32,320 bases of DNA from Kitasatospora xanthocidica. GTDB taxonomy: Bacteria; Actinomycetota; Actinomycetes; Streptomycetales; Streptomycetaceae. The stretch is from positions 1 through 32,320 of the forward strand of contig NZ_BNBY01000002.1 of NCBI RefSeq assembly GCF_014656195.1, in the 5' to 3' direction. The translations under genes and the position numbers were made by a program. Below, one piece after another: positions 7,511 to 14,651 of the stretch. Numbering within the stretch: position 1 is the first letter of the stretch; the number at the start of each line of letters is the position of its first letter. The notes below the pieces were generated by a model. The model did no database searches. It was given only the letters and a program-made list of their open reading frames with translations, and was not told the origin of the DNA.

Positions 7511-8458
7511 ATGCCTGCCCTGATCGGCCTGCTGCTGCTCGGACTGCTGCTCTCGACCGCCGCGCCCCGGCTGCTGACCCGGGCCCGCTGGGTGGAGCGC
7601 GAACCGGTGCTGGCACTGCTGGTGTGGCAGTGCCTCGTGGTGGCGGTGCTGCTGTGCTGCGCGCTGGGACTGGTGCTGGCCTCCTCCGCGGCCCTGCCGG
7701 AGCTGCGCGCCCTGGTGTTCGCGGGCGCCCCGCACGGGGTGGAGGACGCGTACGGTCTGCAGGACGCCGAGGGCTGGGGCCGGCTGTGTGCCGCGGTACT
7801 GGCGGCCGGCGGGGTGCAGACGGTGCTGGCGCTCACCCGCGAGGTGTGGACGGCCAAGGCGCTGCGCGACCGTCGACACGCCCAACTGGCGACCCGAGCA
7901 CCGGAGTTGCCCGAGTCGATCGAAGCCGCCCGGAGCCGCCGGGAGCGGCTGGTGGTGCTGGAGAACGTCCGCCCCGAGGCGTGGTCGCTGCCCGGCCCGA
8001 ACTCCCGCCTGGTGGTCACCACCGGCGCCCTCCAGCAGCTGACCGACCGGGAGCTGGCGGCGGTGCTGAGCCATGAGCGCGGACACGTCCGGGCCCGGCA
8101 CCACTGGCTGCAGCAGTTCTCGCAGGCGCTCGCCACCGGCTTCCCGGGCGTGGGCGTCTTCCGCGCCTTCCGGGACCAGGTGGCGGAGCTGGTCGAGCTG
8201 GCGGCCGACGACCGGGCCGCACGCCGGCACGGCCGGCACACCACCGCCCTCGCACTGGCCGAACTCAACCTGGACCGCGGGGTGTTCGGCTCCTGCCCGC
8301 CCGGGCTGGCACAGTCCCCGAAGCGGGTGGACCGACTGCTCGCGGGGCGTCCGCGGCTCTCCGTGTCGCACCGGCTGCAGCTCACCGTCGCGGCTCTCGC
8401 CGCCCCCGCCGCGGCCGTCCTGCTCGCCGTCGCCCCGGGCCTGCGCTCACTCCTCTGA
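7511..8458 (+). CDS. M56 family (BlaR1-like) membrane metalloprotease
   Basis: Zinc metallopeptidase of family M56 (315 aa), an integral membrane protease related to the protease part of BlaR1/MecR1. HERGH (residues 188-192) is the HExxH zinc motif; ELAAD near 229-233 supplies the likely third ligand. Hydrophobic segments lie near 2-18, 35-58, 90-110 and 289-310. There is no C-terminal penicillin-sensor domain. The ATG at 7511 has GGGGAG 8 nt upstream. BlaR1-like proteases usually sit beside a BlaI/MecI repressor; none is next to this gene. DUF5134 lies immediately upstream on the same strand. A 13-bp direct repeat (8451-8463, 8469-8481) duplicates the stop region. Confidence 0.9.
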   Translation: MPALIGLLLLGLLLSTAAPRLLTRARWVEREPVLALLVWQCLVVAVLLCCALGLVLASSAALPELRALVFAGAPHGVEDAYGLQDAEGWGRLCAAVLAAGGVQTVLALTREVWTAKALRDRRHAQLATRAPELPESIEAARSRRERLVVLENVRPEAWSLPGPNSRLVVTTGALQQLTDRELAAVLSHERGHVRARHHWLQQFSQALATGFPGVGVFRAFRDQVAELVELAADDRAARRHGRHTTALALAELNLDRGVFGSCPPGLAQSPKRVDRLLAGRPRLSVSHRLQLTVAALAAPAAAVLLAVAPGLRSLL

Positions 8459-8504
8459 ACCGACGGTCTCCTCTGAACCGAACAGCCCGAGCCCTTCCCG
8501 CCGG

Positions 8505-8939
8505 TCAGCCCGACGGGACTTCGCAGCCCTTGGCGGGCTCGCCGCCGAGGGTCAGTTCCAGCACCTCGCGGTGGAGCGGCCTGGCCTGCTCGTAGCGCTC
8601 CCGGCCGGCGTCGGTGAGGGTGAGCACGATGCCCCGCCGGTCGCTCTCGCACATCGCCCGGGTGACCAGTCCGGCCTTCTCCAGGCGGGCGATCAGCCGG
8701 GAGAGCGCGCTCTGGCTCAGGTGGACGGTGGGTGCCAGATCGCTCACCCGCAGCGCGTGGGCACCATTGGCGGCGCACCCCTCGACGAGGCGCTCCAGCA
8801 CCTCGAACTCGCTCATGCCCAGCCCGAACCGGTCGCCCAGCTCGCGGTCGAGCGTGCAGGCGGCCGCCGCGTGCCGCGCCAGCAGCTCGCGCCACTGCGC
8901 GACGAGACCGGCCTCCGCCGGGGAGTCGAGTTCAGCCAC
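8505..8939 (-). CDS. MarR family transcriptional regulator
   Basis: Winged-helix dimeric regulator (144 aa). The recognition region reads LRVSDLAPTVHLSQSALSRL, with the wing ESDRRGIVLTLTDAG, both typical of MarR. It is divergent from an MFS exporter gene 87 bp away, the classic arrangement of a repressor controlling itself and an efflux pump in response to a small ligand. The GTG start at 8939 has no clear ribosome site; a TAGGCT lies 6 nt upstream (8951-8946), so the transcript may begin at or near the start codon. Confidence 0.9.
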   Translation of the reverse strand: MAELDSPAEAGLVAQWRELLARHAAAACTLDRELGDRFGLGMSEFEVLERLVEGCAANGAHALRVSDLAPTVHLSQSALSRLIARLEKAGLVTRAMCESDRRGIVLTLTDAGRERYEQARPLHREVLELTLGGEPAKGCEVPSG

Positions 8940-9026
8940 GCCGCCAGCCTAGCACGTGCACAGGAAATTATTGCGTTCACATCTAATTCATTTGCATTGA
9001 ATGCACACGCATGTACTGTCCTCCCC
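8940..9026. promoter_or_regulatory. MarR/MFS divergent promoter with 13-bp palindrome
   Basis: AT-rich against its surroundings. TGCATTGAATGCA (8993-9005) is a perfect palindrome around G8999 and a strong candidate MarR operator. For the exporter, TTGCAT (8992-8997) and TACTGT (9014-9019) are spaced by 16 nt; a start point 7 nt later falls at the ATG (9027), and no Shine-Dalgarno is present, pointing to a leaderless mRNA. The operator overlaps this -35. GCACGTGC at 8952-8959 is a second short palindrome. Confidence 0.65.
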
Positions 9027-10541
9027 ATGACCACCGCGACCGTCACGTCCCCCGACGCCTCGTCAACCAGCGGGCCGCACTGGACACCCCGCCTCTGGGG
9101 CACCCTGCTCGTACTCTGCGCCGCCATGTTCCTGGACGCCCTGGACGTCTCGATGGTGGGCGTCGCCCTGCCCTCCATCGGCACCGAACTCCACCTGTCC
9201 ACCTCCACCCTGCAATGGGTGGTCTCCGGCTACGTGCTCGGCTACGGCGGCCTGCTGCTGCTCGGCGGCCGCGCCGCCGACCTGCTCGGCCGACGCCGGG
9301 TCTTCCTGGTCGCCCTGGCCGTCTTCGCCGCCGCCTCGCTGGCCGGCGGCCTGGTCGACGACGGCGGACTGCTGATCGCCGCCCGCTTCCTCAAGGGCGT
9401 CAGCGCCGCGTTCACCGCCCCGGCCGGCCTGTCGATCATCACCACGACCTTCGCCGAGGGGCCGGCCCGCAACCGGGCCCTGTCGATCTACACCACCTGC
9501 GCCGCCAGCGGCTTCTCGCTCGGCCTGGTGCTGAGCGGCCTGCTGACCTCGGTCGGCTGGCGCTGGACCTTCCTGATGCCCGTCCCGGTCGCGCTGCTCG
9601 CCCTGGTCTTCGCGGTCCGCCTGCTCCCCCGCCCGGTCGAGGAGCGCGCCAAGGGCGGCTACGACGTGCTGGGCGCGATCACCGGAACCGCCACCGTGCT
9701 GCTGCTGGTGTTCACCGTCACCGAGGCCCAGGGCGCCGGCTGGCTGAGCCCGCGCACGCTCGGCTCGCTGGCCGTGGTCGTCGCGCTGGCCGCCGCCTTC
9801 CTGCGGATCGAGAGCCGCGCCGCGCACCCGCTGGTCCGGCTCGGCATCTTCCGCAACGGCTCGGTCGCCCGGGCCAACCTGGTCGCCTTCGCGATGACCG
9901 GCGCGTACGGCGGCTTCCAGTTCGTGGTCACGCTCTACCTGCAGCACCTGCTCGGCTGGTCCGCCCTGCAGATGGCCCTCGGGCTGCTGCCCGCCGGCGC
10001 GTTCATCGCCCTCTCGGCACCGTTCATGGGCCCGATCGTGGACCGCTTCGGCACCGGGCGGCTGCTGCCGATCGGCCTGTTGTCCCTGGTCGGCGCCTTC
10101 GCCCTCTTCCTGCGGCTGGACGAGCACAGCTCCTACCTGGGCCTGGTGCTGCCGTCGATGCTGCTGCTCGGCGTCGGTTTCGCGCTGGCCTTCCCCTCGG
10201 TGAACATCGCCGCCACCGACGGCGTGGCCGACGAGGAGCAGGGCCTGGCCTCGGGCCTGGTGAACACCGCGATCCAGGTCGGCACCGCGGTGGTGCTCGC
10301 CGGGGCGACCGCGCTGATCACGGCCGGCAGCGCGGGCGGGGACAGCCCGCAGGCCCAGCTGGACGGCTACCGCCCGGCCCTGGTGTTCGTCGCCGCGGTC
10401 GCGCTGGTCGGCCTGGTGGTCGCGACGGTCGGAGCGCTGGTGGACCGACGCCGGAATTCAACTCCCGCACCGGTGCCGGATTATGATTATCAGTCGACCG
10501 GGTCGGCGAAGGCCCGGACCGGAGTCCTGACCGAGCACTGA
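9027..10541 (+). CDS. MFS transporter, DHA2 (14-TM drug:H+ antiporter) family
   Basis: Proton-driven efflux protein of the EmrB/QacA type (504 aa). The TM1 motif LDALDVSMVGVALPSI and the loop 2-3 motif GGRAADLLGRRRVFL are clear, as is the antiporter motif C region GLVLSGLLTSVGWRWTFL. Fourteen hydrophobic segments are expected. Divergent from the MarR gene, which probably represses it. The last 30 or so codons after VDRRR are hydrophilic and unusually AT-rich (AAT, TCA, ACT, TAT, GAT codons near 10455-10495), unlike the rest of the gene. Substrate not predictable. Confidence 0.92.
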   Translation: MTTATVTSPDASSTSGPHWTPRLWGTLLVLCAAMFLDALDVSMVGVALPSIGTELHLSTSTLQWVVSGYVLGYGGLLLLGGRAADLLGRRRVFLVALAVFAAASLAGGLVDDGGLLIAARFLKGVSAAFTAPAGLSIITTTFAEGPARNRALSIYTTCAASGFSLGLVLSGLLTSVGWRWTFLMPVPVALLALVFAVRLLPRPVEERAKGGYDVLGAITGTATVLLLVFTVTEAQGAGWLSPRTLGSLAVVVALAAAFLRIESRAAHPLVRLGIFRNGSVARANLVAFAMTGAYGGFQFVVTLYLQHLLGWSALQMALGLLPAGAFIALSAPFMGPIVDRFGTGRLLPIGLLSLVGAFALFLRLDEHSSYLGLVLPSMLLLGVGFALAFPSVNIAATDGVADEEQGLASGLVNTAIQVGTAVVLAGATALITAGSAGGDSPQAQLDGYRPALVFVAAVALVGLVVATVGALVDRRRNSTPAPVPDYDYQSTGSAKARTGVLTEH

Positions 10542-10598
10542 TCGAGCACCGCACCGCGGGCCCCGCCCCCGGCCGAACCCAGGCCGTGGGGCAATGGC

Positions 10599-10635
10599 GC
10601 CGGCTCCACCAAACCCCCGTGTTGGTGGAGCCGGC
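10599..10635 (+). terminator. Hairpin terminator after the MFS gene
   Basis: A perfect 14-bp stem (10599-10612 with 10622-10635) with a 9-nt loop, arm CCGGCTCCACCAA, lies 57 bp after the MFS stop and before the TetR promoter. It lacks a T-run, as is common for hairpins in this group. Confidence 0.75.
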
Positions 10636-10707
10636 CGTCTTCGTACCGGCCGCCCGGGCGGCGCCCGCCGGGGCGCGGTTCCACAGGGCGGCTGTCGGCT
10701 TCGCCAG

Positions 10708-10736
10708 TATATTGGCCCGGAGCCAACGAACGTTCG
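10708..10736 (+). promoter_or_regulatory. TetR promoter with two candidate operator palindromes
   Basis: TATATT (10708-10713) could be a -10. It overlaps TTGGC-N5-GCCAA (10712-10726), which is directly followed by the perfect palindrome CGAACGTTCG (10727-10736), just before the ribosome site GGAG (10736-10739). This is where an autorepressor would bind. Confidence 0.5.
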
Positions 10737-10747
10737 GAGCAGTCACG

Positions 10748-11386
10748 ATGGCACCTCGCGGGGATTCGGTCAATGAGGAGATGCGGCAGCGCTCCCGTCG
10801 ACGCATCATGCGGGCCACCGTCGAACTCGTTGACCAGCGCGGTTACGCGGGCACCACCCTCACCGACATCGCCGAGCGGGCCGGACTGGCCCGCGGGCTG
10901 CTCTCCTACTACTTCGACGGCAAACGGCTGCTGATGCAGTCCGCGACGCACCGGATGATGCACCAGGCGCTCTCCGGCGCGCTGGCGGAACTGGTTCCCG
11001 GCGCCACCCCCGAGGACCGGCTGGCCCGCGCCATCGACGCCGTCCTCGCACTGGCGATGGAACACCCCCGGGTGATGCGCTCGCACCTGGCCCTGATCCT
11101 CGACCCGGACACCGGCGCCTTCGTCCAGGACCCGGAGCAGCAGCAACTCGGCGCGATCCTGCAGGGACTGCTGCGCGACTGGGGCGCGCCGGACCCGGTC
11201 GCCGAGCACGCGGTGCTGCGCAGCGCGCTGATGGGCGGGTGCATCGGGGTGCTGCTGCCGGGCGCCGAGATCCCGCTGGCCCCGATCAGGGCCGACCTCT
11301 TCCGCCGCTACGACCTCGCCTGGCACCTCGGCCGCCCGCCGCAGCCCCACCCGCCGGAACGCGAAAGGCCGCCGGCCCGCGGCTGA
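10748..11386 (+). CDS. TetR family transcriptional regulator
   Basis: DNA-binding repressor of 212 aa. The N-terminal HTH is clear: RRRIMRATVELVDQRGYAGT, then DIAERAGLARGLLSYYF, with the YYF typical of TetR helix 3. The C-terminal region is a ligand-binding helical domain without a recognisable ligand. ATG 10748 has GGAG at 8 nt. It points the same way as the MFS gene but a strong hairpin separates them, so it is probably its own unit. Palindromes over the promoter suggest autoregulation. No obvious separate target gene is adjacent. Confidence 0.9.
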   Translation: MAPRGDSVNEEMRQRSRRRIMRATVELVDQRGYAGTTLTDIAERAGLARGLLSYYFDGKRLLMQSATHRMMHQALSGALAELVPGATPEDRLARAIDAVLALAMEHPRVMRSHLALILDPDTGAFVQDPEQQQLGAILQGLLRDWGAPDPVAEHAVLRSALMGGCIGVLLPGAEIPLAPIRADLFRRYDLAWHLGRPPQPHPPERERPPARG

Positions 11387-11400
11387 CGGCGGGTGGGCGG

Positions 11401-11530
11401 CCTGGCGGTGGCGGCCTCGCATCGGCGACCTGGCGGTGGCGGCCTCGCATCGGCGACCTGGCGGTGACGGCCTCGCATCGGCGGCCTGGCGGTGGCGGCC
11501 TCGCATCGGCGACCTGGCGGTGGCGGCCTA
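11401..11530. repeat. Tandem array of a 28-bp unit, 4.6 copies
   Basis: Units at 11401-11428, 11429-11456, 11457-11484 (two changes), 11485-11512 and a partial 11513-11530. There are no spacers, so this is a minisatellite and not CRISPR. It fills the convergent gap between the TetR and XRE genes. No coding role is supported. Confidence 0.95.
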
Positions 11531-11582
11531 CTGCCCGGGGGCCCGTGAGGGAGAGACCTCACCGACCCCGGGTGGCAGCGGC

Positions 11583-12449
11583 TCAGCGCTCCTTCAGGAT
11601 CGAGGCGAGCAGGTCTATGGTGCGCTCCGGCGTGAGGCTGTCCACGCAGAGCCGCTCCATGACCTGGATGTAGGCGTCCACGTCGTCCCGCTTGTCCAGG
11701 TAGAGCGCGCTGGTGAGCTGCTCCAGGTAGACCACGTCCGCGAGGTCCTGCTCCGGGAAGCGCAGGATCGTGAACGCACCGGACTCGCCCGCGTGCGCGC
11801 CGAAGCGGAACGGCATGACCTGGATCACCACGTTGGCCTGCTCGGCGACGTCGATCAGGTACTGCACCTGACCGCGCATCACCTTGGGCCCGCCGACCGG
11901 CCGGCGCAGCGCGGCCTCGTCGATGACCGCCCACAGCCGCGGGCTGCCGCCCTCGGTCAGCAGCTTCTGGCGGCGCAGGCGGAGGCTGACCCGCCGCTCG
12001 ATCTCCTCCTCGCTGATGACCGGCCGACTCTGGCCGAAAACCGCCCGTGCGTACTCCTCGGACTGCAGCAGCCCGGGGATGAACTGCACCTCGTAGGTGC
12101 GGATCAGCTGGGCGGCCTCCTCCAGGCCGACGTAGGTCTGGAACCAGCCCGGCAGCACGTCGTTGAAGCTGTGCCACCAGCCGGACTTGTTGGCCTCGCG
12201 GACCAGGCCGAGCAGGGCCTCCCGCTCGATGCCGTCGTCGACGCCGTACAGGCTGAGCAGGTCGGCGACGTCGCGCTCCTTGAAGCTGACGCGCCCGAGT
12301 TCCATTCGGCTGATCTTGGACTCGGAGGCCCGGATCGCGTAGCCCGCGTCCTCGCGGGTGATGCCGCGCGCCTCACGCAGGCGACGTAGCTGCGAGCCGA
12401 GGAGGATCCGGCGGACCATCGAGCCGCCGCCCGGCTGAACTGTGGTCAT
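11583..12449 (-). CDS. XRE family regulator with DUF5753 domain (WhiJ-like)
   Basis: A 288-aa protein: N-terminal Cro/C1-type HTH (residues about 15-70, LRRLREARGITREDAGYAI and SESKISRMELGR) and a C-terminal DUF5753 domain (about 105-280, with YEVQFIPGLLQSEEYARA). Such proteins are the WhiJ-type regulators of streptomycetes, normally encoded beside an RsbW-like ATPase and a DUF397 protein, as here. They are linked to control of development and antibiotic production (family knowledge). The ATG at 12449 has GGAGG about 10 nt upstream; the frame is open further upstream but without coding character. It is divergent from the ATPase gene across a 418-bp region rich in palindromes. Confidence 0.92.
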   Translation of the reverse strand: MTTVQPGGGSMVRRILLGSQLRRLREARGITREDAGYAIRASESKISRMELGRVSFKERDVADLLSLYGVDDGIEREALLGLVREANKSGWWHSFNDVLPGWFQTYVGLEEAAQLIRTYEVQFIPGLLQSEEYARAVFGQSRPVISEEEIERRVSLRLRRQKLLTEGGSPRLWAVIDEAALRRPVGGPKVMRGQVQYLIDVAEQANVVIQVMPFRFGAHAGESGAFTILRFPEQDLADVVYLEQLTSALYLDKRDDVDAYIQVMERLCVDSLTPERTIDLLASILKER

Positions 12450-12558
12450 GCGGTCGAAACCTCCACCTAGGGCAAACAGCGCACAGTCTGCCATCAGTTG
12501 AGCGCTCACGGTGCCGATACTGACGGATGTTCCTATCAGTTCCGCACTCCTCACACCA

Positions 12559-12661
12559 GGATGCACGTGCATCCGGCGCTTGCATATGCCAATAGTGCGA
12601 CTGCACGTGAATCGACTCTTGCATCTGCAGTGAGCGCACACCACCATGGTGCACGTGCACC
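12559..12661. promoter_or_regulatory. Cluster of TGCACGTGCA palindromes between XRE and ATPase genes
   Basis: Perfect palindromes GGATGCACGTGCATCC (12559-12574) and GGTGCACGTGCACC (12648-12661) share the core TGCACGTGCA. Between them are GCATATGC (12582-12589), a near-copy TGCACGTGAA (12602-12611), TGCATCTGCA (12620-12629) and CACCATGGTG (12642-12651). The remainder of the 12450-12867 gap shows no gene. Likely operator array for the XRE regulator, acting on both divergent genes (inference). Confidence 0.6.
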
Positions 12662-12867
12662 TGCACATCCCTGGCAATCCCGCGGGTTCCGCGTCCACCC
12701 CACGCGCGACTCCGTGCACCGGCCCGACGGCGTCCCCCGCGCCATCGGGCGTTCGAGTGCGCGCGCGCCTGGTCGAGGGAGCGGCCGAGCGGCCGAGCGA
12801 GTCGGAGGTGACCGGCATGACCCCGGCGGGTCCAGCCGTGTCCGCCCCCTTATGGGAGGAGCTCTTC

Positions 12868-13449
12868 ATGAGCACCGGTACGGCTTTGGCGGTTGACCCC
12901 CATGTGGTCACCTGTACGCTCGCTCCTCGCTTCGAAGCCGTCAGAACCGCGCGCGACTTCGCCCGGACCACGCTCCAGCGCTGGGGACTGCCGGAGCTGT
13001 TCGACGACGTCGCGCTGGTGGCCTCGGAGCTCGTGACGAACGCGCTCCGGCATGCGATCGGCGCACGGCCCGACCCGACGGGCGGCGCCCCGGGCGAGTA
13101 CGACTTTCCCACACAGCCGACCCCGGACGGGCGGCTGCCGATCCGAATAAGCCTGGTGCACCGCGCACCCCAGGTGGTCTGCGCGGTCAGCGATCCGAGC
13201 AGTGCCGGCCCGGTGGCCAGGGAAGCGGACTTCGTCGCCGAATCCGGCCGCGGACTGCACCTGGTGGAGTCCTTCAGCCGCTCCTGGGGCTGGCACCCGC
13301 TGGGCAGCGGCAAGGTGGTCTGGGCCATGTTCGAGGCGGAGCCGGCGGACGGCGCGTTCGACCCGCACGCGGGGGTCGGTGGCCGTTCGGCATTGGACGC
13401 GCTCGGCGGGCCGTTCGACGCCGGTGGGCGGCACCGGCGTTCGGCCTAG
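12868..13449 (+). CDS. RsbW-like ATP-binding protein (HATPase_c, anti-sigma-type)
   Basis: A 193-aa protein with a GHKL-type ATPase domain like the SpoIIAB/RsbW anti-sigma kinases that streptomycetes hold in many copies. N-box: VASELVTNALRHA (Glu54, Asn58); G1 region CAVSDPSSAGPV; G2 region ESGRGLHLVESFS. It has an inserted segment rich in Pro/Gly after the N-box (about 65-90) and a disordered C-terminus. ATG 12868 has GGGAGGAG 6 nt upstream. Paired with XRE-DUF5753 and DUF397 genes it matches the whiJ/abaA-type loci, where this member is thought to be regulatory. Partner sigma or anti-anti-sigma factor not visible. Confidence 0.88.
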   Translation: MSTGTALAVDPHVVTCTLAPRFEAVRTARDFARTTLQRWGLPELFDDVALVASELVTNALRHAIGARPDPTGGAPGEYDFPTQPTPDGRLPIRISLVHRAPQVVCAVSDPSSAGPVAREADFVAESGRGLHLVESFSRSWGWHPLGSGKVVWAMFEAEPADGAFDPHAGVGGRSALDALGGPFDAGGRHRRSA

Positions 13450-13465
13450 CGGCGGCGCGACGGGT

Positions 13466-13609
13466 AGCCGGCCGAATGCCCGGTCGAGTGCCCGGTCGAG
13501 TGCCCGGTCGAGTGGCCGGTCGAGTGCCTGGCCGAGTGCCCGGTCGAGTGGCCGGTCGAGTGCCTGGCCGAGTGACCGGTCGAGTGGCCGACCGAGCGTC
13601 TGGCCGAGG
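13466..13609. repeat. Twelve tandem copies of a degenerate 12-bp unit
   Basis: Units of 12 bp run without gaps from 13466; the commonest form is GCCCGGTCGAGT (13478, 13490, 13502, 13538), with ordered variants GGCCGGTCGAGT and GCCTGGCCGAGT forming a 36-bp higher-order period. The array starts 16 bp after the ATPase stop. Because 12 is divisible by three, it keeps several false frames open. From 13610 to 13743 I see nothing else. Confidence 0.95.
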
Positions 13610-13743
13610 GAAGTCCCGGGAGGACCACACCCCGGGCCCTTCCGCATGGCCCGGTCGACGGACCGCACCGCAGGGCGGCCCCGGACACGCGCCGGAAGGG
13701 CGCCCGGGAAGAGACCCGCGAGGACACCCGGGCGAAGACCCGG

Positions 13744-13785
13744 CAAAAGACAAAGGCCGTCGTGGTGTCGGCACCCACGACGGCC
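13744..13785 (-). terminator. Intrinsic terminator of the DUF397 gene
   Basis: A perfect 11-bp stem (13755-13765 with 13775-13785) and 9-nt loop lies 26 bp past the DUF397 stop. On the minus strand it is followed by TTTGTCTTTTG, a good T-rich tail. Confidence 0.85.
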
Positions 13786-13811
13786 CCCCGATGGTGAAGC
13801 ACGGCGGCCGG

Positions 13812-14093
13812 TCAGACCGCCAGGTGGTCGAACTCCCCGTCCTTGGCCCCCAGCAGCAGGGCCGCGATCTCGGCCCTGGTGTAGATGAGCGCCGGACCGT
13901 CCGGGAAGCGCGAGTTGCGCATCGCCACGTCGCCACCCGGCAGGGCCGCGAACTCGACGCAGTTGCCCTGGGAGTTGCTGTGCAGGCTCTTCTGCCAGAC
14001 CACCCCCTGGAGATCGGCGGCGGCCATCCCGTTGTAGGTGTCGTACGAGCCGTGCGTGTGCTGCGAATCCTGCGAGTCGTGCGAGTCGTGCAT
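13812..14093 (-). CDS. DUF397 domain-containing protein
   Basis: A 93-aa small acidic protein. The DUF397 core runs from about residue 31: VVWQKSLHSNSQGNCVEFA, then VAMRNSRFPDGPALIYT and AALLLGAKDGEFD. These proteins act with XRE-DUF5753 regulators in streptomycete developmental loci (family knowledge). The N-terminus has an unusual 22-residue His/Asp/Ser-rich tail (MHDSHDSQDSQHTHG), partly encoded by a tandem 9-bp repeat near 14071-14090. ATG 14093 is preceded by GGGAG at 6 nt. Candidate operators of the same type as between the XRE and ATPase genes lie about 125-155 bp upstream. Confidence 0.88.
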   Translation of the reverse strand: MHDSHDSQDSQHTHGSYDTYNGMAAADLQGVVWQKSLHSNSQGNCVEFAALPGGDVAMRNSRFPDGPALIYTRAEIAALLLGAKDGEFDHLAV

Positions 14094-14215
14094 AGAAATC
14101 TCCCGAAGAGCTCCGGAGTTGTCGTCCAGCGCGGCGCCCCCGGCACCGCCGAACGAACGGACCGGCCCCGTACCGGCCCGGCACAACGCCTCACTTGACG
14201 CGATGATAGCCGCAG

Positions 14216-14249
14216 TGCACGTGCATCAGCACGGGACATTGCAGGTGCA
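14216..14249. promoter_or_regulatory. TGCACGTGCA operator pair upstream of DUF397
   Basis: A perfect TGCACGTGCA (14216-14225) and a one-mismatch TGCAGGTGCA (14240-14249), 24 bp apart centre to centre, match the palindromes at 12562-12571 and 12650-12659. Together they mark the two intergenic regions of the XRE/ATPase/DUF397 locus. Confidence 0.55.
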
Positions 14250-14433
14250 CGGGGCTTTTCACCCGGAGCCCCGAAGTCTTCACGGGGCCTTCTCCTGACG
14301 GTACGTAAACGGACATAGCCGATGGAATCGTCGAGCCTCCGATAACCGGCCGTGAGCGGCTCCCCGCTGAATGTTGATCTTCGGATGCCGGGAGTCGCAT
14401 CTCTGTGACGCTCCGTCAGGCGACCTGGAGCCT

Positions 14434-14447
14434 GTGAGACATCTCAC
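14434..14447. promoter_or_regulatory. Perfect palindrome GTGAGA-CA-TCTCAC
   Basis: A 6-bp perfect inverted repeat with a 2-bp centre, in the 558-bp gap between the divergent DUF397 and CbiX-like genes (14094-14651). Probably a regulator site; I do not recognise the regulator. The rest of that gap is without a gene. Confidence 0.4.
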
Positions 14448-14638
14448 GCGCCACACCTGCAACGCCACGCGTCATTGAGTACGTCAAGGCAATGGTCCGC
14501 GCCCGCACGGGGGTTGGGTGAGGAATGTCCGAATTGTCGGCAAACCGACCGGATCGACACCGCGGGCACACCGGATCCGCACCCCGGCCGCGCGCAACCC
14601 GTACGGCAGCCGACTGCAGGCCTGACGGGCCGATGTCC

Positions 14639-14644
14639 TACGAT
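14639..14644 (+). promoter_or_regulatory. Candidate -10 of a leaderless CbiX-like transcript
   Basis: TACGAT lies 7 nt before the ATG at 14652, so transcription would start at or one base before the start codon. No Shine-Dalgarno is present and no convincing -35 is seen. Confidence 0.4.
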
Positions 14645-14651
14645 CTCCGGC

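Noticed and set aside
11401..11530. CRISPR-like direct repeats
   Set aside because: The 28-bp units touch each other with no spacers and no cas gene is nearby.
12646..12867. Earlier start of the RsbW-like gene at 12646
   Set aside because: This ATG is part of the operator palindromes; the strong site GGGAGGAG supports 12868.
12450..13328. N-terminal extension of the XRE protein to 581 aa
   Set aside because: It would run through the palindrome cluster and antisense to the ATPase gene; the HTH begins soon after the ATG at 12449, as in the family.
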